NCBI GenBank assembly: GCA_050330055.1
Contig: JBHJOF010000393.1
Location: forward strand, 1 to 5,125
Origin: JBHJOF01 sp050330055
GTDB lineage: Bacteria; Pseudomonadota; Alphaproteobacteria; Kiloniellales; JAKSDN01
Reading direction: 5' to 3'
DNA length: 5,125 nucleotides
The notes under the pieces were generated by a model, which saw only the letters and a list, made by a program, of their open reading frames with translations, did no database searches and was not told where the DNA came from. A program made the translations under genes and the position numbers. Shown here piece by piece: positions 1 to 5,125 of this stretch (its first letter is position 1; each line of letters starts with the position of its first letter).

Positions 1-168
1 GCCCGCACCATCGGCGAGGGCGACCGGGTGAAACGCTCGGTGATCGACCACCTGCACATCATCGAGGCCCTCGAGACCCGCGACACCGAGCTCGCCGAAC
101 GCCTCGTCCGAGAACATACACTCAATCTCGGGCGCCACATCGAGCAGCACGTCGATTATCTCGATTAG
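1..168 (+). CDS. GntR family regulator, FCD domain C-terminus (5' truncated)
   Basis: Frame 1 is open from the window edge to a TAG at 166-168 and gives the last 55 residues of a protein. They match the final helices of the FCD ligand-binding domain of FadR-type GntR regulators: a D16-H17 pair, then IIEAL (20-24), RD (27-28), LAERL (31-35) and H39. The two histidines, H17 and H39, are 22 residues apart. They sit where FCD proteins usually place two metal-coordinating histidines, so the effector is probably an organic acid held through a metal. The DNA-binding domain lies outside the window. The next gene on the same strand is a carboxylate-type transporter operon 247 bases away, so control of that operon is plausible but inferred. 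The family call rests on a short fragment with a good motif fit. Confidence 0.82.
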   Translation, partial: ARTIGEGDRVKRSVIDHLHIIEALETRDTELAERLVREHTLNLGRHIEQHVDYLD

Positions 169-181
169 GCGGTCTCGCCTA
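166..181 (+). other. Small hairpin at the stop codon of the first regulator gene
   Basis: TAGGCG (166-171), a four-base loop and CGCCTA (176-181) form a perfect 6-bp stem that includes the stop codon. No run of T follows, so it is not a standard intrinsic terminator. It may only slow polymerase or protect the 3' end, or it may be chance in GC-rich DNA. Confidence 0.3.
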
Positions 182-285
182 GCCCGTCCTCGACCAAGCC
201 CGCGCTCAGCAAGGTTAGGCCGGCCCGCCTCAGCGGCCCGGAAAAAAATTCCTGTACAGTCATGCGACAGTACGGTTATGGTTGT

Positions 286-308
286 CTTTGGTATACCTTA
301 TGCCAAAG
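286..308 (+). promoter_or_regulatory. Candidate GntR-type operator upstream of the transporter operon
   Basis: CTTTGGTAT (286-294) and ATGCCAAAG (300-308) are inverted arms that match at 8 of 9 positions around a 5-base centre. An 8-bp perfect palindrome, GGTATACC (290-297), sits inside the left half. Regulators of the FadR/FCD class commonly bind short AT-centred palindromes of this type (family knowledge). The site lies 108 bases before the first transporter gene and overlaps the best promoter candidate, as expected for a repressor site. That a flanking GntR protein binds here is inference. Confidence 0.5.
289..297 (+). promoter_or_regulatory. Possible extended -10 promoter of the transporter operon
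   Basis: TG (289-290), one base, then TATACC (292-297) resembles an extended -10 element. No good -35 hexamer lies at the usual distance, which extended -10 promoters can tolerate. An A7 run at 242-248 is near the -60 position of the implied start and could act as an UP-like element. The start would be near 303-305, giving a leader of about 110 bases. The promoter would lie inside the candidate operator. Confidence 0.35.
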
Positions 309-309
309 C

Positions 310-326
310 GGGCGGAGAAGCCGCCC
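310..326 (+). other. Leader hairpin before the first binding-protein gene
   Basis: GGGCGG (310-315) and CCGCCC (321-326) form a perfect 6-bp stem with the 5-base loop AGAAG. No T run follows, so it does not look like a terminator. A weaker stem-loop follows at 337-358 (GGGC and GC pairing with GC and GCCC around an internal TG/TT mismatch). If transcription starts near 304, the operon mRNA would begin with this structure, which could stabilise its 5' end. Confidence 0.35.
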
Positions 327-380
327 CACTTAAGACGGGCTGGCGCGAAAGCTTGCCCCAACGAGGCCGCCAAGACCTGT

Positions 381-420
381 TAGGCTAGGCGGTCCAACCA
401 ATCGGGAGGAGCATTATGCA
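381..420 (+). repeat. Leader repeat, copy 1 (upstream of first binding-protein gene)
   Basis: The 16 bases at 381-396 match 3604-3619 at 14 positions and share the exact 9-mer GGCGGTCCA. In each case a purine-rich ribosome binding site and an ATGCA start follow at nearly the same distance (35 bases from repeat start to ATG here, 34 in copy 2). This suggests that the two binding-protein genes and their leaders share ancestry. Confidence 0.5.
404..411 (+). promoter_or_regulatory. Strong ribosome binding site of first binding-protein gene
   Basis: GGGAGGAG at 404-411 contains a full GGAGG (405-409) six bases before the ATG at 416. It is the strongest Shine-Dalgarno in the operon and fixes the start codon. 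It fits the high expression usual for a periplasmic binding protein. Confidence 0.75.
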
Positions 421-1459
421 AAAGCTATCCAGACGTGCCTTCGGACTGGGCCTCGCGGTGGTAGCCGGCGCAGGTCTCGGCCTGGCGGCGGCGCCGCAGA
501 GCGCCGGGGCCTGGGAGCCGAAGCGGCCGATCGAGTTCGTGATCCAGACCTCGCCCGGCGGAGGATCCGACGTCTACGCCCGCTTGTGGATCGGCATCGT
601 CGAGCAGCACAAGCTTTCGCCGGTCCCGATCACGCCGGTCAACATGCCGGGCGGCGCGGGGGCAGTGGCGCTGACTCATTTGAAGAGCCAGGCGGGCGAT
701 CCGCACTACATCACGCCGACTCTGAACAGCGTCGTGACCACGCCGTTGCAGCAGGAGATCCCGGTCATGTACCCGTCCGAGGATCTGACCCCGCTGGCCC
801 TGATGACGATCGATCCTTTCCTGCTCTGGGTGAACCCCAGCAAGTACACGAGCTGGGAGGATTTCCACAAGGCCTGTCAGGACAACCGGCTGAGCGCGGT
901 CGGCACCGGCGCGCGCCAGGAGGACGAAATCCACATTAGTCTGATCCGCGAAGCCGCCGGCTGCCAGCCCTTCCGCTACATTCCCGCGAAAGGCGGCGGC
1001 GACGTGGCCTCGGCGGTCGCAGGCGAACATCAGGACTTCAACGTCAACCAGCCGGCGGAGGCCCTGCCGCACTATCCGGAGCGGCTGATTCCGATCGTGG
1101 CCTTCGCCAAGGAGCGGTTCGAGGCGTTCCCCGATGTGCCGACGCACTGGGAGCTCAACATCGGCACCGACAATGAGTATGCCGAGCTTCTCGACCTGAA
1201 CACGGGGCTGCACCAGATGCGCGGCATCGTCGGCCCGCCCGATCTGCCGGCCGACGCCGTCCAGTGGTACGAGGATCTGTTCCGCAAAGTGCACGCGACC
1301 GAGGACTGGCAGGAATTCATGAAGAAGACGGCGCAGACCCCGATCTTCATGGGCGCCGACGAGTACAAGGAGTGGCTGACCACCTTCGAGGACAATCACG
1401 TCCGCATGATGCTGGACGTCTTCGAGTGGGAGCTGCGGGGCGACCTCAAGAAGCGGTAA
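416..1459 (+). CDS. tctC: TTT transporter substrate-binding protein 1 (TctC/Bug family), Tat-like signal
   Basis: This is a periplasmic solute-binding protein of the TctC/Bug family that captures a ligand for the TctA/TctB pair encoded just downstream. It has 347 residues: a signal peptide (1-32, ending AGA before W33) and a mature part of about 315, the usual family size. The n-region has S5-R6-R7-A-F9, which fits the core of the twin-arginine (Tat) motif, so export may be Tat-dependent. Ligand-loop motifs are SPGGGSD (46-52) with R56, and NMPGGAG (76-82). Further family landmarks are TLNS (102-105), GTG (163-165) with QED (168-170), YIPAKGGG (188-195) and NQPAE (211-215). Family members usually bind carboxylates, often through backbone and water contacts; the ligand here cannot be read. 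It is clearly related to the protein at 3638-4630 (by eye about 35-40% identical) but differs in the first binding loop. The strong GGAGG site supports this start. Confidence 0.93.
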   Translation: MQKLSRRAFGLGLAVVAGAGLGLAAAPQSAGAWEPKRPIEFVIQTSPGGGSDVYARLWIGIVEQHKLSPVPITPVNMPGGAGAVALTHLKSQAGDPHYITPTLNSVVTTPLQQEIPVMYPSEDLTPLALMTIDPFLLWVNPSKYTSWEDFHKACQDNRLSAVGTGARQEDEIHISLIREAAGCQPFRYIPAKGGGDVASAVAGEHQDFNVNQPAEALPHYPERLIPIVAFAKERFEAFPDVPTHWELNIGTDNEYAELLDLNTGLHQMRGIVGPPDLPADAVQWYEDLFRKVHATEDWQEFMKKTAQTPIFMGADEYKEWLTTFEDNHVRMMLDVFEWELRGDLKKR

Positions 1460-1532
1460 GGCCTCCCGGCACGCCTCCTCACTCACCGCAAGAGAACGAT
1501 CAGACCGGCTATGCGACGGGAAGGGTGATTTC

Positions 1533-2030
1533 ATGCTGCCCATCTGGCGCCGAGCAACCAACGGCGGAGTCGAAATCGGTGTTGTCATCGTTCTCATCGC
1601 TGTGGGCGGCTTGATTCTTTACGATTCGATACGGCTTGGCCCGGGCTGGGGGGAGCAAGGCCCCCAGCCCGGTTTCTTTCCCTTCGTCCTGACCGTCATG
1701 ATGATCGGCGGTACGCTCGGCGTCCTCTTCCTGGCCGTGCGGAATCCCGATCGACGCCCATTCTTCGAAGCCTCTCAAGAAGTCGTAGACCTGCTCAAGG
1801 TCGGCTTGCCGATTGCCGCTGCGGTCTTCGCCATACGCTGGGCCGGCCTCTACATCACCGCCGGCGCGTATCTCGCCTTCTTCATGGCGTGGTACGGCAA
1901 GTTCCGGTGGTACCAGGCGCTCGCCGGGGGAATCCTGTTGCCGCTCGCTATGTGGCTGGCGCTTCGGCAGGGCTTCAACATTCCCATGCCGATGAGCGTC
2001 CTGTACCGCATGGACCTCTTGCCGTTCTGA
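1533..2030 (+). CDS. tctB: TTT transporter small membrane subunit TctB
   Basis: This is the small integral membrane subunit of a tripartite tricarboxylate transporter, the partner of TctA. It has 165 residues, normal for TctB. Hydrophobic segments are at about 13-30, 48-69, a long stretch at 88-121 that probably forms two helices, and 128-145, giving the expected four or five spans. After the first span comes a glycine/proline-rich stretch, G36-P37-G38-W to G47-F-F-P50, which matches the conserved TctB pattern of glycines followed by GxFP. The start has a purine-rich ribosome site (GAAGGG, 1520-1525) seven bases upstream. The gene lies 73 bases after the binding-protein gene and 43 before tctA, so co-transcription is likely. 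TctB is poorly conserved in general, so the call rests on topology, the GxFP region and its position between tctC and tctA. Confidence 0.88.
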   Translation: MLPIWRRATNGGVEIGVVIVLIAVGGLILYDSIRLGPGWGEQGPQPGFFPFVLTVMMIGGTLGVLFLAVRNPDRRPFFEASQEVVDLLKVGLPIAAAVFAIRWAGLYITAGAYLAFFMAWYGKFRWYQALAGGILLPLAMWLALRQGFNIPMPMSVLYRMDLLPF

Positions 2031-2073
2031 CGACGGCTCCTGCCAGCGAAGCCCACCTCGGGAAAGAAACATC

Positions 2074-3606
2074 ATGGAAGCCATCGACCTCCTGCTGACC
2101 GGGTTCGAGGCGCTGATGACGCCGAGTCGGCTCGGCTTCGCGATGCTGGGCGTCGTCCTGGGTCTGCTGGTGGGCGTGCTGCCCGGCGTCGGCGGCACCA
2201 CGGGCGTTGCCATCCTGCTGCCCGTGACCGTCTTTCTCGAGCCGATCTCGGCGCTGGTCATGCTTGCCGGCATCTACTGGGGCTCCATGTACGGCGGCGT
2301 CATCACCTCGATCCTTTTCGCCGTGCCCGGCAACCCCTGGTCGGTCGCGGTGATGTTCGACGGGCGGCCGCTCGCCAAGCAAGGCAAGGCCCAGCTCGCC
2401 ATGTCGGCCGCCTTCGCCGTCTCCTTCGTCGGCGCCATCATCGCCTCCGTCCTGTTCACCTTCTTCGCCGTGCCCTTCGCGGAGATGGCACTGAAATTCG
2501 GGCCGCCGGAAATGTTTGCGGTCCTGATGATCGCCTTCGGCACCTTCGTGGGTCTCGGCGGCTCGCCGGCCAAGGCGCTCATCATGATCGCCTTCGGCTT
2601 CCTGCTGTCGACCGTCGGCCTGGACGTGGTGACCGGCGCACCGCGCCTCACCTTCGGCTCGGTCGACATGCTGAAGGGCTTCCACTTCGTGCCCATCACC
2701 ATCGGACTGTTCGGCATCGGCGAGGTGCTCAACAACGCCGCCGAGCGCTACAAGGTGCAGATCGAGGAGATGACGAAGGCCGCCAAGCTGGGCTTGCACG
2801 ACATCGTCGAGGCGTTCCGCGCCCTGGCGAAGCACTGGTGGCTGGCCGTCCTGTCCGCTCTGCTCGGCTTCGTCACCGGCATTCTGCCCGGTGCCGGCGC
2901 CACGCCCGCCTCCTTCATGGCCTATGGCATCGCACAGAAGACCTCGCGGCACCCCGAGCGCTTCGGCAAGGGCGCCATCGAGGGCGTGCTGGCGCCGGAG
3001 GCGGCCAACAACGCGGCCGGCACGGGCTCGATCCTGCCGATGCTGGTGCTCGGCATTCCGGGGTCGCCGACGGCGGCCATTCTCATGGCGGGCGTATTCA
3101 TGTGGGGCTTTATTCCGGGCCCGCGCCTGTTCACCGAGCAACCGGAGTTCGTCTGGTCGTTCATCGCCAGCCTTTACCTGGCGAACGTGGCCGCCGTCGT
3201 CATCTGCCTGACGGCCACGCCGCTCTTGGCCATGATGCTGCGCACGCCCTATGCCATCATGGCTCCGATCATCGTCGTGCTGTGCATCGTCGGCGCCTAC
3301 GCGATCCAGAACTCCGTTCTGGACATCTGGTACGTGCTCATCTTCGGCGTCGTCGGCTTTGTCCTGCGCCGCCTGGACTATCCCCTGGCGCCGCTGGTGG
3401 TGGCGCTGGTCCTTGGCGCGCCGACTGAGGAGGCGCTGCGCCAGAGCCTGATCATGAGCGACGGCTCGATGTGGATCTTCTTCCAGCGCGGGCTTTCCGC
3501 ACCTATCATGACGGTCGCGGTGCTCCTGTTCCTGCTGCCGCTGGTTCAGCTGATCTGGCGCCGCACGCGTGCCCGCCGGCGCGCAGGGACCGCCAAGACC
3601 CACTAG
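2074..3606 (+). CDS. tctA: TTT transporter large membrane subunit TctA
   Basis: This is the large channel-forming subunit of the tripartite tricarboxylate transporter, an ion-gradient-driven importer in the inner membrane. Its 510 residues are typical, with about 11-12 hydrophobic segments. Two halves carry the family's duplicated glycine/proline motif: GVLPGVGG (34-41) with LLP at 48-50, and GILPGAGA (269-276). Other hallmarks are IYWGSMYGGVITSIL (67-81), DGRPLAKQGKA, FGKGAIEGVLAPEAANNAAG (297-316), LGIPGSP (326-332) and the later GFIPGPRLF. The loop after the first motif reads VPGNPWS (84-90). From memory, related proteins often have glutamate where N87 stands, so this position may bear on selectivity. 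The C-terminus is an arginine-rich tail likely to be cytoplasmic. The ribosome site is moderate (GGGAAAG, 2060-2066). The stop codon lies inside a leader-like repeat shared with the operon's 5' end. Confidence 0.96.
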   Translation: MEAIDLLLTGFEALMTPSRLGFAMLGVVLGLLVGVLPGVGGTTGVAILLPVTVFLEPISALVMLAGIYWGSMYGGVITSILFAVPGNPWSVAVMFDGRPLAKQGKAQLAMSAAFAVSFVGAIIASVLFTFFAVPFAEMALKFGPPEMFAVLMIAFGTFVGLGGSPAKALIMIAFGFLLSTVGLDVVTGAPRLTFGSVDMLKGFHFVPITIGLFGIGEVLNNAAERYKVQIEEMTKAAKLGLHDIVEAFRALAKHWWLAVLSALLGFVTGILPGAGATPASFMAYGIAQKTSRHPERFGKGAIEGVLAPEAANNAAGTGSILPMLVLGIPGSPTAAILMAGVFMWGFIPGPRLFTEQPEFVWSFIASLYLANVAAVVICLTATPLLAMMLRTPYAIMAPIIVVLCIVGAYAIQNSVLDIWYVLIFGVVGFVLRRLDYPLAPLVVALVLGAPTEEALRQSLIMSDGSMWIFFQRGLSAPIMTVAVLLFLLPLVQLIWRRTRARRRAGTAKTH

Positions 3607-3642
3607 GCCGGGCGGTCCAGGACCATGGAAGGGCTCTATGCA
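3604..3642 (+). repeat. Leader repeat, copy 2 (tctA stop to second binding-protein start)
   Basis: This is the second copy of the leader at 381-420. It begins with the TAG stop of tctA, shares GGCGGTCCA (3611-3619) with copy 1, and runs through GGAAGGG (3627-3633) to the start codon at 3638. The likeness outside coding sequence is more than related function needs, and fits a duplication that carried the leader along with the gene. Confidence 0.5.
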
Positions 3643-4630
3643 CAAGCCAAGCCGAAGCGCCCGCCGACTCGGCGTCGCCCTGGCCCTGGTCGCCGGGCTT
3701 GGCCTTATGGCCGCGCCGCAGAGGGCCAAGGCATGGGAGCCGGAGAAGCCGGTCGAGCTCATCGTCATGGCCGCTGCCGGTGGCGGCGCCGACCAGATCG
3801 CCCGCCTGTTTCAGAGCATCATCGAGAAGCGCGAGCTGTCGCCGGTGCCCTTTGTCGTAGTCAACAAGCCAGGCGGCTCGGGCGCGGAAGCGCTGCGCTA
3901 TCTGTCCGAGAACGCCGGCAACGAGCACGTCCTGCTGATCACATTGAACAGCATCTTCACCACGCCGCTGCTCGATCCCGGCCTCGGCGTCGATGTCACC
4001 GACTATACGCCGGTCGCGCGCATGGCCATGGACACCTTCCTGCTGTGGGTCAACGCGGACAGCGGCATCGAGTCGCTTGACGGCTACATCAAGGCCGTCA
4101 GGGCCAAGGGCACTGCCTGGAAGATGGGCGGCACCGGCAGCGGCCAGGAGGACTCGCTCGTCACTGCCATGCTGGAAGCCGAGCTCGACGTCAAGGTCAC
4201 CTACATCCCATTCGCCGGCGGCGGGACCGTCGCCAGGAACCTGAGCGTCGGGCACGTCGATTCGACGGTGAACAACCCCTCTGAGCAGATGGGCTACTTC
4301 GAGGCGGGGCAAGCGCGCCCCTTGATGGCCATGACTCCCGAACGACTGCCGCAGTTCCCCGACGTTCCAACGTCGGCCGAGCTGGGCCATCCGGGCCTCG
4401 TCTACTTCATGCAGCGCAGCGTCGTTGCGCCGAGTGGCATCTCGTCGGCGGTGCGGGATTGGTACATCGGCCTGTTCCGCAAGGTGAACGGGTCCGAGGA
4501 ATGGGCCGCCTTCACCGAGAGCGACAGCCTGTTCCGTGACTGGCTGGCCGGCGACGACCTCGCCGCCTACTTCGAGAACGAAGTCGAGAAACACCGCAGG
4601 CTGCTCAAGACGGCGGGGGAGCTGCAATAG
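3638..4630 (+). CDS. tctC: TTT transporter substrate-binding protein 2 (TctC/Bug family), Sec-like signal
   Basis: This is a second periplasmic binding protein of the TctC/Bug family in the same operon. I take the ATG at 3638 rather than the upstream in-frame ATG at 3569. The later start has GGAAGGG (3627-3633) at good spacing, gives a clean signal peptide and avoids overlap with tctA. The protein has 330 residues: a signal peptide (1-32, ending AKA before W33) without a convincing Tat motif, then a mature part of about 298. Landmarks line up with the first binding protein: AAGGGAD (46-52) with R56, NKPGGSG (76-82), TLNS, FLLWVN, GGTG (164-167) with QED (170-172), YIPFAGGG (189-196) and NNPSE (212-216). 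Compared with the first copy, the first loop replaces SPGGGS with AAGGGA, and NQPAE becomes NNPSE, so the ligand or affinity may differ. It lies 31 bases after tctA and is probably co-transcribed. Confidence 0.93.
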   Translation: MHKPSRSARRLGVALALVAGLGLMAAPQRAKAWEPEKPVELIVMAAAGGGADQIARLFQSIIEKRELSPVPFVVVNKPGGSGAEALRYLSENAGNEHVLLITLNSIFTTPLLDPGLGVDVTDYTPVARMAMDTFLLWVNADSGIESLDGYIKAVRAKGTAWKMGGTGSGQEDSLVTAMLEAELDVKVTYIPFAGGGTVARNLSVGHVDSTVNNPSEQMGYFEAGQARPLMAMTPERLPQFPDVPTSAELGHPGLVYFMQRSVVAPSGISSAVRDWYIGLFRKVNGSEEWAAFTESDSLFRDWLAGDDLAAYFENEVEKHRRLLKTAGELQ

Positions 4631-4728
4631 TCGGCGATCGTCGCGCCTGCGTTTCTCGGGTCCGGATAGGTCCGGGCCAGCAGGGCGGGAATTGTGCAGG
4701 GAGCGCCTGCGGCGCGCCCGGAAAGGCA

Positions 4729-4754
4729 TCCTGTGATCCGATCGGATTGCAGGA
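4729..4754 (+). promoter_or_regulatory. 26-bp imperfect palindrome, candidate operator
   Basis: The core ATCCGATCGGAT (4736-4747) is a perfect 12-bp palindrome. Symmetry continues outward after two mismatched positions per side to TCCTG (4729-4733) and CAGGA (4750-4754), so 22 of 26 positions are symmetric. The mismatches could form G-U pairs in RNA, but there is no natural loop and no T run, so a protein-binding site is more likely than a terminator. It lies 98 bases after the last transporter gene and 129 before the next regulator start. Confidence 0.45.
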
Positions 4755-4773
4755 GCGACCGAGCCATTGAATC

Positions 4774-4803
4774 TTGCCAAGGTGCTGGTATCTGGTGTAT
4801 GGA
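4774..4803 (+). promoter_or_regulatory. Possible promoter of the downstream GntR gene
   Basis: TTGCCA (4774-4779) matches five of six bases of the -35 consensus, and TATGGA (4798-4803) is a weak -10 at 18-base spacing. An alternative is TTGAAT (4767-4772) with TATCTG (4789-4794), the latter preceded by TG in the extended -10 position. Both options overlap the inverted repeats here, as expected for an autoregulated gene. The prediction is weak. Confidence 0.25.
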
Positions 4804-4829
4804 ATACCACAGAAAATCATACAGCACCT
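4780..4829 (+). promoter_or_regulatory. Nested inverted repeats, candidate GntR operator region
   Basis: The outer arms AGGTGCTG (4780-4787) and CAGCACCT (4822-4829) are a perfect 8-bp inverted repeat. Inside, TGGTAT (4786-4791) and ATACCA (4804-4809) form a 6-bp inverted repeat, and CTGGTGTAT (4792-4800) with ATACCACAG (4804-4812) pairs at 7 of 9 positions. TGGTAT also occurs in the candidate operator before the transporter operon (289-294). A regulator immediately downstream makes autoregulation the simplest reading, but this is inferred. Confidence 0.45.
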
Positions 4830-4848
4830 GAGAATGCGTCAGGGGAGT

Positions 4849-4872
4849 GACCGCCCAGGCGGGGCGGTCTTT
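4849..4872 (+). terminator. GC-rich hairpin with short T run: weak terminator or leader attenuator
   Basis: GACCGCCC (4849-4856) and GGGCGGTC (4862-4869) form a perfect 8-bp stem with the loop AGGCG, followed by only three T. It could end the transporter transcript 218 bases after its last gene. Equally, it lies in the leader of the next regulator gene and ends three bases before that gene's Shine-Dalgarno core, so it could dampen its expression. The short T run leaves the terminator call uncertain. Confidence 0.45.
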
Positions 4873-4883
4873 GAGGGCAGGCC

Positions 4884-5125
4884 ATGGACGGCGCCACCGC
4901 AAGACTGATCGTCGAGCCGATCGAGCCGAACTTCAGCTTGAAGGATCGCATTTACGGTTCGCTGAAGGCGGCGATCACCTCGATGAACATCTACGACGAG
5001 AAGGCGGAGCTGCGCCTCGACGAGCGCGAGCTGTCGGAGAAGCTGGCGATCTCGCGCACGCCGATCCGCGAGGCGCTGGCCCGGCTCGAGCAGGAAGGCC
5101 TGGTCAGGATCGTGCCGCGCAAGGG
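4884..5125 (+). CDS. GntR family transcriptional regulator, N-terminal part (3' truncated)
   Basis: The first 80 residues of a GntR regulator are present before the window ends. The winged helix-turn-helix is clear: RIYGSLKAAI (22-31) is the first helix, LDERELSEKL (45-54) the second, and ISRTPIREALARLEQEGLV (56-74) the recognition helix and start of the wing, followed by PRK. Between the first two helices the usual short GxxxPG turn is replaced by MNIYDEKAEL (34-43), which I associate with a subgroup of FCD-type regulators (memory, not checked). The effector domain lies beyond the window. ATG 4884 is chosen because an in-frame TGA at 4872-4874 closes the frame upstream and GAGGG (4873-4877) sits six bases before it. 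Position after the transporter operon, with palindromes in between, suggests control of its own gene and perhaps of the transporter. Confidence 0.92.
   Translation, partial: MDGATARLIVEPIEPNFSLKDRIYGSLKAAITSMNIYDEKAELRLDERELSEKLAISRTPIREALARLEQEGLVRIVPRK

Noticed and set aside
169..415. Recurrence of GGCGGTC in both intergenic regions and between tctA and the second tctC
   Set aside because: A GC-rich 7-mer is expected several times by chance in 5 kb and also occurs in coding sequence near 1014. Only the longer leader match at 381-396 and 3604-3619 is kept.
1511..1528. Five-codon open frame just before tctB, as a possible leader peptide
   Set aside because: No ribosome site of its own, no notable codon run, and it stops five bases before the tctB start. 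Probably chance.
425..1597. Minus-strand open frame of 390 codons opposite the first binding-protein gene
   Set aside because: Arginine-rich shadow translation with no domain motifs, crossing an intergenic gap and the start of tctB.
3569..3637. Upstream in-frame ATG extending the second binding protein by 23 residues
   Set aside because: The extension is proline/glycine-rich, would bury the signal peptide and overlaps tctA. The ATG at 3638 has a good ribosome site and a typical signal sequence.
1975..3768. Long minus-strand open frame of 597 codons opposite tctA
   Set aside because: The translation is rich in H, R, D, Q and G with no family motifs, as expected opposite a GC-rich gene. The + strand carries unmistakable TctA motifs.
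4703..4715. Small GCGCC/GGCGC hairpin after the second binding-protein gene, as a terminator
   Set aside because: Only a 5-bp stem with a 3-base loop and no T run.
3506..4810. Minus-strand open frame of 434 codons opposite the second binding-protein gene
   Set aside because: Low-complexity R/A/G-rich translation with no recognisable domain, mirroring the codon bias of the real + strand gene.
4799..4831. Ten-codon open frame in the gap before the second regulator
   Set aside because: It lacks a Shine-Dalgarno and lies inside the inverted repeats, so it is better explained as operator DNA.
4567..4902. Minus-strand open frame of 111 codons over the second intergenic region
   Set aside because: No recognisable motif or domain, and it overlaps both the end of the second tctC and the start of the second regulator.

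Overview
The window reads as a GC-rich proteobacterial chromosome segment, most likely from an alphaproteobacterium. The basis is strong G/C preference at third codon positions, clear Shine-Dalgarno sites and the gene families present. The taxonomic placement is inference. Every gene recognised lies on the + strand.

Layout: bases 1-168 are the 3' end of a GntR-type regulator (C-terminal FCD effector domain). Bases 169-415 are a regulatory gap with an inverted repeat around GGTATACC that overlaps a possible extended -10 promoter. Bases 416-4630 are a four-gene tripartite tricarboxylate transporter (TTT) operon in the order C-B-A-C: substrate-binding protein 1 (416-1459), small membrane subunit TctB (1533-2030), large membrane subunit TctA (2074-3606) and substrate-binding protein 2 (3638-4630). 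The gaps are 73, 43 and 31 bases and hold no evident terminator. Bases 4631-4883 are a second regulatory gap rich in palindromes, ending in a GC-rich hairpin just before the next ribosome binding site. Bases 4884-5125 are the 5' part of a second GntR regulator (N-terminal winged helix-turn-helix), cut by the window edge.

Working together: the two periplasmic binding proteins would capture a small carboxylate-type ligand and hand it to the TctA/TctB membrane pair, which in this family uses an ion gradient rather than ATP. The substrate cannot be read from the sequence. One or both flanking GntR regulators probably control the operon. Both intergenic regions carry TGGTAT/ATACC-type inverted repeats, which is consistent with a shared operator.

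The most notable points are the two divergent binding proteins on either side of one membrane pair, a leader-sequence repeat that hints the second arose by local duplication, a twin-arginine-like signal on only the first binding protein, and the palindromes upstream of the second regulator. All proteins belong to known families and I see no clear novel system.
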